From an uncultured Verrucomicrobia subdivision 3 bacterium (GTDB lineage: Bacteria; Verrucomicrobiota; Verrucomicrobiia; Limisphaerales; UBA11358): a DNA stretch of 58,177 bases. This document shows, in pieces, positions 41,758 through 50,598 of this stretch. Location: positions 1 through 58,177 of the forward strand of contig CAIMLG010000185.1 in NCBI GenBank assembly GCA_903842235.1. Reading direction: 5' to 3'. A program made the translations under genes and the position numbers. Position 1 is the stretch's first letter. Each line of letters opens with the position of its first letter. The notes under the pieces are model-generated. The model searched no databases. It had not been told where the DNA came from and saw nothing but the letters and a program-made list of their open reading frames with translations.

Positions 41758-44700
41758 GGATCAAACTGGCTTCGGCTTCCGCGGCGGTTTCCCCCGCGTG
41801 ATCTTTCGCAATCAGGATGTAAATGGAGGGCACGACCAGCAGGGTGAAGAAGGTGCCAATGATCATGCCGCTGACGAGGATGATGCCGATGGAGTTGCGG
41901 GCCGCTGCGCCCGGACCGCTGACGAGCGTCAGCGGGAAGTTGCCGGCGATGGTGGCTACGCTGGTCATCAGGACGGGCCGCAGGCGCAGCATGGCGGATT
42001 CATGAATGGCCTGCATTTTGGAGCGGCCCTGGCGCTGGAGCTGGTTCGCAAACTCCACAATGAGAATGCCGTTTTTGGCGATCAGGCCAACCAAGGTGAT
42101 CAGGCCCACCTCGGAGTAAATATTCATCGAGGTGGTCCAGCCGTCCGTCCAGAAGGGCACGTTCGGATTGGGCATTTTCCAGAAGCAGAAAATCAGCGCG
42201 CCAAAGATGGCCAGCGGCACCGAGCCGAGGATGATGATGAACGGGTCGCGGAAGCTGTTGAACTGCGCGGCCAGCACCAGAATGATCAACAGGACCGCCA
42301 GCGCGAAGGCGGGCAGAAACTGGTCGCCCTCCATCCGCAAAAACCGCGAGTCGCCGGTGTAATCCAGCTTGTAGCCGCTGGGCAGCATCTGGTGGCATTC
42401 GGTTTCGAGAAACTTCAGCGCGGTGTCCAGCGGCACGATGGCCACGCCGCTGAGCTTGACCGAGTTCATTTGCTGGAAGCGATTCAGCGCGCGCGGCGTG
42501 GTGTGTTTTTCCAGGTGCGCGAACGTGCTGACGGGAATCATGCGATTCGCCGGCCCGCGGACGTAGGTGTTTTCCAGCTGCTCGACATTCAGCCGCGCCC
42601 CGCGCTGCAGCTGGGGAATGACCTTGTAGCTGCGGCCCGAGAAATCAAAGCGGTTCACGTAGTTGCCGCCGACGAGCGCGCTCAGATCGCCGCCGATGCT
42701 CTGCATGTTCAGGCCCAGCGCGGCCACCTTCTCGCGGTCAATCATCAGCTCCGCTTCCGGCTGGTCCACCTTGGTGTCCAGCAGCGGGGGAAAAGCGAAC
42801 ATGCCGTTGGTGGCGCATTTCAACTGCAACTGCCGGGCAAATTTCAAAATGGCCTCCGGCTCGGCGGTGGCGGACAGGATGATGTTGACCGGGAAATTTT
42901 CCCCGCCGGTCGGCAGCGGGGGCGGCGTGACCATGTGCATGGCGATCCCGGGGATTTTATTCACCTTCGCCTGCACCTCCGGCACGATCTGGAAAACGGA
43001 CCGCTTCCGCTCGCTGCGCGGCTTCACCACCATGCCGCCAAAACCCATCTCCGGCATCGTGAGCTGGAAGACCTGTGCCGTCTCCGGAAACGTCGCAAAT
43101 TCGCGCCCCGCCACGTCCGTGTAATAGGAAACCTGCTCGATGGTCGCATCCGGCGGCGTTTCCACGACCCCGAAAATCACGCCCTGATCTTCCGCCGGGG
43201 CGACTTCCTTGGCCTGCCAGGCCATCTTGAACATCGGAACCGTCAGCAGTGTCAGGCCGATCCAGATCGTGTAGATCAACGGCCGCCGGGCCAGGGTCCA
43301 GTCCAGCACCCGCCCGTAGAACTTTTTCAACCGGTCAAAATCGCGGTTGATGCGCCCGGCCAGACCGTGTTCTTCCCGGTCGTGATTCAGCAGCCGCGAC
43401 GCCATCACCGGCGACAGTGTCAGGGCGACGATGCCGGAAATAAACACCGCCCCGGCCAGCGTCAGGGCGAATTCGCGGAAGAGCGAGCCGGTGAGGCCGC
43501 CTTGAAAGGCCACGGGCGCATACACCGCCGCCAGCGTGATGGTCATGGCGATGACCGGGCCGACGAGCTCGCGTGCGCCCAGCAGGGCGGCGGCGATGGG
43601 CTTTTTCCCGGCGCGCACATGGCGTTCCACGTTTTCCACGATAACGATGGCATCGTCCACCACCAGGCCCACGGCGAGCACAATGGCCAGCAGCGTCAGC
43701 AGGTTCAGCGTGAAGCCGAGCATTTGCATCAGAAACACCGCGCCGATCAGCGAGAGCGGAATCGCCACCAGCGGGATCAGCACCGAGCGCAGCGAGCCGA
43801 GAAACAGGAAAATTACGACCGCCACGATGATCAGCGTCATCACCAGCGTGCGCTCCACTTCATGCAGCGCATCGGCAATATATTTGGTCGCATCGTAAGC
43901 CACATACGCATTCAGGCCGGTGGGCAGGTCTTTCTGAATGGCGGCCATTTCCTCGCGCACCCGCTTGACCACGTCCAGCGAATTGGCATTCGGCAGGGAC
44001 CAGATGCCCATGAACACCGCGTGTTCGCCGCTGAAGCGCACTTCGCTGTCGTAATCTTCCGCGCCGAGCACCACGTCGGCGATGTCGCTCAGCCGCACAA
44101 ACCGGTCGCCGGTCTGGCGCACGACGAGCTTTTTGAATTCCTCCACGGAGCGCAGATCGGTGCTCGCCGTCAGGTTCACCTGCATGAGCGAACCTTTGGT
44201 GTGGCCGACGGCGGAGAGGAAGTTATTCGCCGCGAGCACCTGGCGCACTTCATTCGGGCTGATGTTGAAGGCCGCGAGCCGGTCGGGCTTCAGCCAGATG
44301 CGCATGGCAAACGTGCGGCTGCCGAGAATGTCCGCCTTCTGCACGCCTTCCAGCGCGGTAAGCCGGGGTTGCACCACCCGCACGAGATAATCGGTGATCT
44401 GGTTGGCTTCCAGCAGCGGCTGGATGGTCACTTCGCCCGCCGCGTTGGTGGTGCGAATGCCCGAGGTAAAACTCAGATAGGCCGAGGCAAACTGGGAATC
44501 GGCGGTGGCAATCGTGAGGGTGGGAATTTCCGCCTCCGGCGGCAGGTCGCCCCGCACCTGGTCCACCTTGGAGCTGATTTCGCCCAGCGCTTTCTTGGCG
44601 TCATAATTCAGCCGCAGATGCACGATGATCGTCGAGACGCTGAGCCGGCTCGCGGATTCCATGTAATCAATCCCGTCCGCCGCCGCGATGGCGCGCTCCA

Positions 44701-44902
44701 GCGGCTGGGTGATAAAGCCGCGCACCAGGTTGGCGCTCGCCCCGATATACACGGTGGTGACGGTGATCGTGGCGTTTTCGCTGCGCGGATATTGCCGCAC
44801 GTTGAGCGAGCGCATGGCCTGCAGGCCGGCGATGAGAATGAGCAGACTCACCACCACCGCCAGCACCGGCCGGCGGATGAAAATGTCGGTAAACGATTTC
44901 AT
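41750..44902 (-). CDS. RND efflux pump (HAE1/AcrB family)
   Basis: This 1050-residue inner-membrane transporter has 12 helices and two large periplasmic loops. The proton relay D416-D417 in GLVVDDAIVIVENVERH of helix 4 is conserved. GPVIAMTITLAAVYAPVAF and LIALIAKNGILIVEFANQL-like motifs fit the AcrB/MexF class. It would expel drugs or solvents in a tripartite complex with the adaptor encoded 11 bases upstream. Length and motifs are complete. Confidence 0.93.
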   Translation of the reverse strand: MKSFTDIFIRRPVLAVVVSLLILIAGLQAMRSLNVRQYPRSENATITVTTVYIGASANLVRGFITQPLERAIAAADGIDYMESASRLSVSTIIVHLRLNYDAKKALGEISSKVDQVRGDLPPEAEIPTLTIATADSQFASAYLSFTSGIRTTNAAGEVTIQPLLEANQITDYLVRVVQPRLTALEGVQKADILGSRTFAMRIWLKPDRLAAFNISPNEVRQVLAANNFLSAVGHTKGSLMQVNLTASTDLRSVEEFKKLVVRQTGDRFVRLSDIADVVLGAEDYDSEVRFSGEHAVFMGIWSLPNANSLDVVKRVREEMAAIQKDLPTGLNAYVAYDATKYIADALHEVERTLVMTLIIVAVVIFLFLGSLRSVLIPLVAIPLSLIGAVFLMQMLGFTLNLLTLLAIVLAVGLVVDDAIVIVENVERHVRAGKKPIAAALLGARELVGPVIAMTITLAAVYAPVAFQGGLTGSLFREFALTLAGAVFISGIVALTLSPVMASRLLNHDREEHGLAGRINRDFDRLKKFYGRVLDWTLARRPLIYTIWIGLTLLTVPMFKMAWQAKEVAPAEDQGVIFGVVETPPDATIEQVSYYTDVAGREFATFPETAQVFQLTMPEMGFGGMVVKPRSERKRSVFQIVPEVQAKVNKIPGIAMHMVTPPPLPTGGENFPVNIILSATAEPEAILKFARQLQLKCATNGMFAFPPLLDTKVDQPEAELMIDREKVAALGLNMQSIGGDLSALVGGNYVNRFDFSGRSYKVIPQLQRGARLNVEQLENTYVRGPANRMIPVSTFAHLEKHTTPRALNRFQQMNSVKLSGVAIVPLDTALKFLETECHQMLPSGYKLDYTGDSRFLRMEGDQFLPAFALAVLLIILVLAAQFNSFRDPFIIILGSVPLAIFGALIFCFWKMPNPNVPFWTDGWTTSMNIYSEVGLITLVGLIAKNGILIVEFANQLQRQGRSKMQAIHESAMLRLRPVLMTSVATIAGNFPLTLVSGPGAAARNSIGIILVSGMIIGTFFTLLVVPSIYILIAKDHAGETAAEAEASLIHE

Positions 44903-44913
44903 GCGCGGGCGGT

Positions 44914-46032
44914 TTAGCTGTTCGGCGGATTGGGGGTCAGGGACGGCTTGAGGGCGGCCTCGTTATTTTCCTGCACAAAAACGCCATTACGTAATTTGAA
45001 AACGCCGGTGCTGGCCACGCGGTCCCCCGCTTTCAAACCCGTTTCCACGCTCACAAAATCGCCATAGGTGCGACCCGTGCGGATTAATACTTGCTGCACC
45101 ACGAGATTCGTAGAGCCCGCCTGAGAATCCGGCAGAATGACGAAAACCGAGTCGCCAAACGGCGCGCTTAAAACGGCCGTGGCCGGGATCGCCAGCACGG
45201 GCTTCTCCTCCGGGAGCACCACGCTCACCTGCACAAACATGCCGGCGCGCAACCGCTCGCCGCCGTTTTCAAACTTGGCGCGCACCCGCACGCTGCGCGT
45301 CACGGGGTCCAAATCGGGATTGATGGCCGTGAGTTCGCCTTCAAATTGATTGGTCGGATACGCATCCAGCGCGACGCGCACTTTCAGCCCGGTCTGGAGC
45401 CGGGCCATTTCTTGTTGCGGCAGGGAAAAGTCCACATAGATCGGGGCGAGCGACTGGAGCGAAACCATGCTCTGGCCCACGGCGAGCTGCTCGCCGAGAT
45501 TCACCAGGCGGATCCCCAGCTTGCCGGCAAACGGCGCGCGGATGTTCTTCTTGGCGATGAGGGCGCGCAGGCTGTCGGCGTTGGCCTGGGCCTGCTTGAG
45601 CACCGCCTCGGTGACATCCAGTTCCGCCTGCGAGACGGTCTTGTCCTCGCGCAATTTCCGGTTGCGCTCGGCATTGAGCCGCGCCAGTTCCGCCTGCGCC
45701 TCCGCCGCGCGCAACTGCGCCTCCTCGGAAGCCGTGTCCAGCCGCACCAGCAGATCGCCCGGCTGCACCGTGGCCCCGGATTCAAAGGCGATTTCCCGCA
45801 CCGTGCCGCTCACTTCCGGCGCCACGATCACGCCCTGCGCGGCGCTGACAGAGCCGACCGCCGGGATCGTCTCCGGCCACCGCTCCTCCCGGGCCGTGGC
45901 GGAGGCCACAGTTTCAATTTGGGTTGGTTTCGGTTGGGCTATCAGCTTTTTGATGGCCAGGATATACGGCGTCGCCAGCCCCGCCCCGACCACGACGACA
46001 ATGAGGATGCCGATGAGGATTTTGCGCTTCAT
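44914..46032 (-). CDS. RND periplasmic adaptor subunit
   Basis: This 372-residue membrane fusion protein has an N-terminal helix (ILIGILIVVVVGAGLATPY), two lipoyl halves (VSGTVREIAFESGATVQPGD and IRAPFAGKLGIRLVNLGE), a short coiled coil and a beta-barrel. The shape is that of MexE/MdtA-like proteins. It pairs with the RND pump that follows. Its start codon overlaps the tetR stop codon by four bases, so regulator and pump are made from one message. Confidence 0.92.
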   Translation of the reverse strand: MKRKILIGILIVVVVGAGLATPYILAIKKLIAQPKPTQIETVASATAREERWPETIPAVGSVSAAQGVIVAPEVSGTVREIAFESGATVQPGDLLVRLDTASEEAQLRAAEAQAELARLNAERNRKLREDKTVSQAELDVTEAVLKQAQANADSLRALIAKKNIRAPFAGKLGIRLVNLGEQLAVGQSMVSLQSLAPIYVDFSLPQQEMARLQTGLKVRVALDAYPTNQFEGELTAINPDLDPVTRSVRVRAKFENGGERLRAGMFVQVSVVLPEEKPVLAIPATAVLSAPFGDSVFVILPDSQAGSTNLVVQQVLIRTGRTYGDFVSVETGLKAGDRVASTGVFKLRNGVFVQENNEAALKPSLTPNPPNS

Positions 46033-46664
46033 TTCTTCGCTTTCTTTCTTTTGGAAATTTTCTTTCCGCTGGCCTTGGGTCCGGCACCGGCCAGAAACAG
46101 TTCCACAATTTTCTGGGCCGTCAACTGGTCCGGCCCGCAGTCCAGCGCCACGATGTTCGAGACGAGGCGGAAATTGACCAGCCCGTAGAACCCGAACGTG
46201 AGCTCCTCGCTGTCAAAGCGCGGGTCCAGCTCGCCCCGTATTTGCGCCTCCCGGAGGAGCGTGTGCACGAATTCAAAATTGCGCTCGCATTTGTCCATGT
46301 AGGCCAGATTTTCCGGCACCTCGCCCGGCGCGGCGAACATGGTGGCGAAGGAAATCCGCATCAGCTCGCGGTTTTCAGAAAAATAATCGAACAGGCCGGT
46401 CAGGACGTTTTCCAGTTGCGTGCGAATGTCCCCGCCGCGCGCCGCCGCCGCGCAGAGAATGCGGTAGCGCTCGTCATGCGCCTCGTGCACCAGCGCCTGA
46501 AACAGCCCGGCCTTGTCTTGGAAATGATAATACAGCGCGGGCTTGGAAACCTTCGCATCATCCACGATGTCCTGGACGGACGTGGCCGCATAGCCAGCAT
46601 TCGCGAAGCGTTTTTGCGCTGCGCGAAGGATCAACCGGCGAGTTTCGGGACCGTCTTTAGCCAT
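46029..46664 (-). CDS. TetR-family repressor of the efflux operon
   Basis: This 211-residue regulator has the N-terminal helix-turn-helix GYAATSVQDIVDDAKVSKPALYYHF (about 25-50), a classic TetR/AcrR signature. The C-terminal ligand domain is divergent, and the tail is very basic (KKISKRKKAKK). As the first gene of the operon, two bases from an 18-bp palindrome, it most likely represses its own transcription and that of the pumps until a ligand binds. Confidence 0.92.
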   Translation of the reverse strand: MAKDGPETRRLILRAAQKRFANAGYAATSVQDIVDDAKVSKPALYYHFQDKAGLFQALVHEAHDERYRILCAAAARGGDIRTQLENVLTGLFDYFSENRELMRISFATMFAAPGEVPENLAYMDKCERNFEFVHTLLREAQIRGELDPRFDSEELTFGFYGLVNFRLVSNIVALDCGPDQLTAQKIVELFLAGAGPKASGKKISKRKKAKK

Positions 46665-47113
46665 AACCTACCGAACGGTAGGTATGACGGGACGGTTTGT
46701 CAAATGGAAAGTGGCCGGAAACGGGGCAAACCTGACTACTGACCCAAACCGCCGCAAAGCCTTTAACCTTGGCGGCCATCTGGTTAATCCGGTCGGAGCC
46801 GGCGTGGGTCCGGGGCTTTTCCAGCGGGGCGGATACCTTTCCCTGAACCGGTGCCCCCGGAGCGCGGCTGGGTCGCTGAGACCAGCCGCAGCCGCTGCGC
46901 CAGAGCTGCAGTGAGCACGGCCATTCAGAATCCGTGGCTGTATCCGTTGGCCAGGCAAGCCTCGCCCTTGACCAATTTCGACACGCAGGAATTTGTCACC
47001 AAGGCCAACAGCACCGTTCAAAAAGCCGGGCCATTCATCAAAGGCGCCTGGAATCTGTGGGTGGATGGCCAGCAAATTGCGCTTGGGATTAGAGCGGCCA
47101 CCCCGCCGCCCGA
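46665..47113. other. Intergenic region with a possible gene remnant
   Basis: Besides the operator, this 449-base gap holds an open frame on the plus strand (46851 or GTG 46911, to 47177). Its middle reads like protein (STAIQNPWLYPLARQ, KAGPFIKGAWNLWVDGQQ), but it runs over the end of the permease gene and matches nothing I know. It may be the leftover of a decayed gene. No hairpin terminator was seen for the permease. Confidence 0.35.
46666..46683. promoter_or_regulatory. Probable TetR operator
   Basis: ACCTACCGAACGGTAGGT is a perfect palindrome with 8-bp arms and a 2-bp spacer, one base before the tetR ATG codon (46662-46664). Its CTACCG half-sites resemble operators of other AcrR-type proteins. 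Binding here would block transcription or initiation of the whole efflux operon. Confidence 0.82.
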
Positions 47114-48616
47114 TCACCGGGGCGCGCCGGCTTTGCCCGCCAGTCCGCCGTGCAGCTTGGAATGGCGGTGGCCGTAGGCAAAATAGATGACCAGCCCGAT
47201 GACCATCCAGACGATGAGCCGGGCCCACGTATCCCGGGGCAGCCCGGCCATCAGCCCGCCGCAGCAGAGGATGCCCAGCGGCGCGACCAACCACACCGCC
47301 GGGGTGCGGAACGGACGATGGATTTCCGGGTGGATGCGGCGCAGCACCAGCACGCCTGCGCAAACAATGAGAAACGCCAGCAGCGTGCCGATGGAAACCA
47401 GTTCGCCCAGCAGGCCGATGGGAAACAGCCCCGCCACGAGCATCGCCACCGCCCCGGTCAAAATTTGCGCGACCCACGGCGTCTGGAATTTCGGATGCAC
47501 GGAACTGAAAACGGCCGGCAGCAGACCGTCTTTGGAGATGCAGTAAAAAATGCGCGCCTGCCCCAGCAGCAGCACGAGGATCACGGACGACAGGCCGGCG
47601 ATCGCGCCGATTTTGACGAACGTCCGCAGCCACGCGAGTTTTTCGCCAAACGCATCCACGGCCACGGCGATAGGCGCGGAGACGTTGAGCGTCTGGTAAT
47701 TCACCACGCCGGTCAGCACCAGCGCGACGATGATATAAAGCACGGTGCAGATGCCGAGCGAGGCGAGCATCCCGATGGGCATGTCGCGCTGCGGATTTTT
47801 CGCCTCCTGCGCGGTGGTGGAGACCGCGTCGAACCCGATGTAGGCGAAGAAAATCACGCCCGCGCCGCGCAGCACGCCGCCCCAGCCGAATTCGCCCGGG
47901 CCGAGGCTCGGCGGCACGAACGGATGCCAGTTGTGCCGGTTGATAAAGGCGAAGCCGATGGCGATGAACGTGAGAATGACCGTGAGCTTGATCGCGACGA
48001 TGACATTGTTGAACGCGGCGGATTCCTTGATGCCCAGCACGAGCAGGAACGTGATGAAGCCCACGATAAACATGGCCGGCACGTTGAGCGTCGCGCCCGT
48101 GCTGACCCAGCCTTCGGTGAACAACCGCCACAGGTTCCAGCCCGCATCCAGCGGCGCGTGATGATCGTATGGCGCGGAAGTGAACTGCGCGGGAATGACG
48201 AGGCCAAATTCCTTCAAAAACGAAACGATATAGCCCGACCAGCCGACCGCCACCGTCGCGCCGGCAAAAAGATATTCCAGAATCAAATCCCAGCCGATGA
48301 TCCACGCCACGAATTCGCCGAGCGTGGCGTAGCCGTAAGTGTAAGCCGAGCCGGAGATGGGAATCATCGCCGCAAACTCCGCGTAGCACAGGCCCGCGAA
48401 CGCGCACGCCAGCCCCGCCAGCACGAACGAAATCACGATGGCCGGCCCGGCGTATTTCGCGGCGGCCTGGCCGGTGAGGACAAAAATGCCCGCGCCGATG
48501 ACGGCTCCGATGCCGAGCGCGGTGAGGTTGACCGGGCCGAGCGCGCGCTTGAGGCGGGTGTCGTTCTTGGCCTCGGCCTGCAAGTCGGCGGCGTGTTTGC
48601 GGCGGAAAAGTTTCAT
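47114..48616 (-). CDS. APC-family amino acid permease
   Basis: This 500-residue transporter has about 12-14 helices. IGAVIGAGIFVLTGQAAAKYAGPAI in helix 1 is the substrate-site signature of the cationic amino acid transporter-like subgroup (YfnA/CAT). FFAYIGFDAVSTTAQEAKNPQRDMP is its helix 6 motif. It probably imports an amino acid by proton symport. The ATG at 48616 was preferred over a TTG two codons upstream. The gene is divergent from the threonine aldolase gene; a link with threonine use is possible but unproven. Confidence 0.9.
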   Translation of the reverse strand: MKLFRRKHAADLQAEAKNDTRLKRALGPVNLTALGIGAVIGAGIFVLTGQAAAKYAGPAIVISFVLAGLACAFAGLCYAEFAAMIPISGSAYTYGYATLGEFVAWIIGWDLILEYLFAGATVAVGWSGYIVSFLKEFGLVIPAQFTSAPYDHHAPLDAGWNLWRLFTEGWVSTGATLNVPAMFIVGFITFLLVLGIKESAAFNNVIVAIKLTVILTFIAIGFAFINRHNWHPFVPPSLGPGEFGWGGVLRGAGVIFFAYIGFDAVSTTAQEAKNPQRDMPIGMLASLGICTVLYIIVALVLTGVVNYQTLNVSAPIAVAVDAFGEKLAWLRTFVKIGAIAGLSSVILVLLLGQARIFYCISKDGLLPAVFSSVHPKFQTPWVAQILTGAVAMLVAGLFPIGLLGELVSIGTLLAFLIVCAGVLVLRRIHPEIHRPFRTPAVWLVAPLGILCCGGLMAGLPRDTWARLIVWMVIGLVIYFAYGHRHSKLHGGLAGKAGAPR

Positions 48617-48759
48617 GGGCAAGGTTCCTCGGGTTTTGCTGCGTTAATTGGCGTTTTCACCCCCGCAAGTCAAGCAAATGCGCCGCGAGAACGGGGAAAA
48701 TCTGCCAGCCTCTTCGGGAGCACAAATTCCGCTGGTGGGAAAAGCCTCTTTCGGGAAAG

Positions 48760-49809
48760 ATGGCGGCCATGCATCAGCGCCGCCAGTTCGCCAGCGACAA
48801 CTACTCCGGCATCTGCCCCGAAGCGTGGGCGGCGATGGCCGAGGCGAATGCCGGGCACGCGGTCAGCTACGGCAATGACGTATGGACCCAGCGGGCCGCC
48901 GACGCCCTCCGCGAAATATTTGAGACAAACTGTGAAGTGTTTTTTGTCTTCAACGGCACGGCGGCCAATTCCCTGTCCCTCGCCGCGCTCTGCCAGCCCT
49001 ATCACAGTATTCTCTGCCATGAGCTCGCGCACATTGAAACCTCCGAGTGCGGCGCGCCCGAATTTTTTTCCAACGGTTCCAAAATCCTGCTGCTGCCCGG
49101 CGCCAACGATAAGGTGACGCCCGCCGCCGTGGCACACGCGGTGCGCCGCCGCAGTGACCTCCACTACCCGAAGCCCGGCGCGCTGAGTCTCACGCAAGTG
49201 ACCGAGGTGGGCACCGTCTATTCCGTGGCGGAAATCCAGGCGCTGACGACCACCGCCAAATCGCTCGGTTTGCGGGTGCAGATGGATGGCGCGCGCTTCG
49301 CCAATGCCGTGGCGTCGCTGGGCGTGACGCCGGCCGACCTCACTTGGCGGGCCGGGGTGGATGTGCTCTGCTTCGGAGGTTCCAAGAATGGCATCGCCCT
49401 GGGCGAGGCGGTGGTGTTTTTTAACCGGGATTTGGCACGGGAATTTGACTATCGCTGCAAGCAAGGCGGCCAGCTCGCGTCCAAGATGCGCTTCCTCTCT
49501 GCCCCGTGGCTGGGAATGCTCAAGGACGGGGCCTGGCTGCGGCACGCGCGCCATACGAATAAGATGGCTCAGCGCCTGGAAGCCGGTCTGCGGCCGATTC
49601 CCGGCGTGCAGATCACCTATCCGGTGGAATCCAACTCCGTCTTTGCCAAGCTCCCGCCCGCCGCTGAAGCGAAACTCCGCGAACGCGGCTGGAATTTTTA
49701 TACCGGCGTCATCACGCCGGATGAGTCTCGCCTCATGTGCAGTTGGGACACCACGGCGGCGGACGTGGACGCCTTGGTGGCCGATGTGAAGCAGTTGGTG
49801 ACGGCCTAA
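48760..49809 (+). CDS. ltaE: Low-specificity threonine aldolase
   Basis: This 349-residue PLP enzyme cleaves threonine or allo-threonine to glycine and acetaldehyde. The fold-type I features are clear: SYGNDVWT, FNGTAANSLSL, ARFANA after QMDG, and the Schiff-base lysine K209 in FGGSKNG. The protein is close in length to E. coli LtaE. A second in-frame ATG at 48769 could also be the start. It may act with the divergent permease, and it supplies glycine. Confidence 0.9.
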   Translation: MAAMHQRRQFASDNYSGICPEAWAAMAEANAGHAVSYGNDVWTQRAADALREIFETNCEVFFVFNGTAANSLSLAALCQPYHSILCHELAHIETSECGAPEFFSNGSKILLLPGANDKVTPAAVAHAVRRRSDLHYPKPGALSLTQVTEVGTVYSVAEIQALTTTAKSLGLRVQMDGARFANAVASLGVTPADLTWRAGVDVLCFGGSKNGIALGEAVVFFNRDLAREFDYRCKQGGQLASKMRFLSAPWLGMLKDGAWLRHARHTNKMAQRLEAGLRPIPGVQITYPVESNSVFAKLPPAAEAKLRERGWNFYTGVITPDESRLMCSWDTTAADVDALVADVKQLVTA

Positions 49810-49974
49810 ATTGGCCCGGTGCGGGTGGGATGGGGCTGGTTACTCAGCGCATGCTCCGCACAAAGTTCAAGAGCCAGACGATGCCCGCGCCGATGACGCA
49901 CGCACGAGCCACAAATCAATTTGCCAGCCACCGCCGCCTCATAACGCGGGCCGCACACCTCCGGTTCGGGATAA

Positions 49975-50535
49975 TTACCGTTTCAATCGTCCTCGAAACA
50001 TCCGCCCAAAAAAACTTCCCGGTTCACATCGGCTCTCCGATAAGTTTGGCGCTGGATAAAGCGTCCGGCTGACCGCTTCCAACTTGGCCCGGAGCACGGT
50101 GTCGGCTTGCGCTTGCTGTCCTTCCTGGAAAGCCTGCTGCTGGGCCTTTTGGCCATACTGCTGATTGGCCTGCTGCACGGCCGCCGTCAGCCGCCCAAAG
50201 TGATGTTTCACGACTTCTTCGGGAACGCAATCAATCCATAGCGCATCATTTTCAACCCCGGCCTGACCCTTCGCCGGATAAGCTGTCGTCTGCCAAATGG
50301 TCGTGAAAATATAGGACCAACCGAGCGGCGGCGGTCCCGATAACTGAAAGTAAACGCGAGCGGCCTCCCCGGTAATGGCATGGCTGCGGTCTGTATCCAG
50401 CCGGGCAATGGTCACCGCCTGAAATGGTGTGTGGGAAACGCTCAAAGAATTAATGCTGCCCGACCTATGAGTGACCTGCGAACGGGGTGTTTTTCCGTCG
50501 CCGGACTCCTGCTTGGTGCCGCCGATGTCGTTCAT
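49975..50535 (-). CDS. Hypothetical protein
   Basis: This 186-residue protein is not recognised. The first 110 residues include VYFQLSGPPPLGWSYIF and WIDCVPEEVVKHHF, which look like ordered beta/alpha sequence. Residues 115-160 are Gln/Ala-rich and probably a coiled coil (VQQANQQYGQKAQQQAFQEGQQAQ). The C-terminus is basic. There is no signal peptide or membrane segment. It lies 63 bases from the end of the DUF3999 gene, on the same strand and downstream of it. Confidence 0.65.
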   Translation of the reverse strand: MNDIGGTKQESGDGKTPRSQVTHRSGSINSLSVSHTPFQAVTIARLDTDRSHAITGEAARVYFQLSGPPPLGWSYIFTTIWQTTAYPAKGQAGVENDALWIDCVPEEVVKHHFGRLTAAVQQANQQYGQKAQQQAFQEGQQAQADTVLRAKLEAVSRTLYPAPNLSESRCEPGSFFGRMFRGRLKR

Positions 50536-50598
50536 GGAGTGGGTTTGACTTTAGCGGGTGGGCTCGCCCTGTCCAGCCCAAACCGGCCTTGTCTGGCA

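Noticed and set aside
41738-44917. 1059-residue open frame on the plus strand
   Set aside because: It is the exact antisense of the RND pump gene, and its His/Gln/Arg-rich composition is typical of a shadow of high-GC coding DNA.
46668-48407. 579-residue open frame on the minus strand
   Set aside because: It overlaps the permease gene in another frame and lacks membrane helices or motifs.
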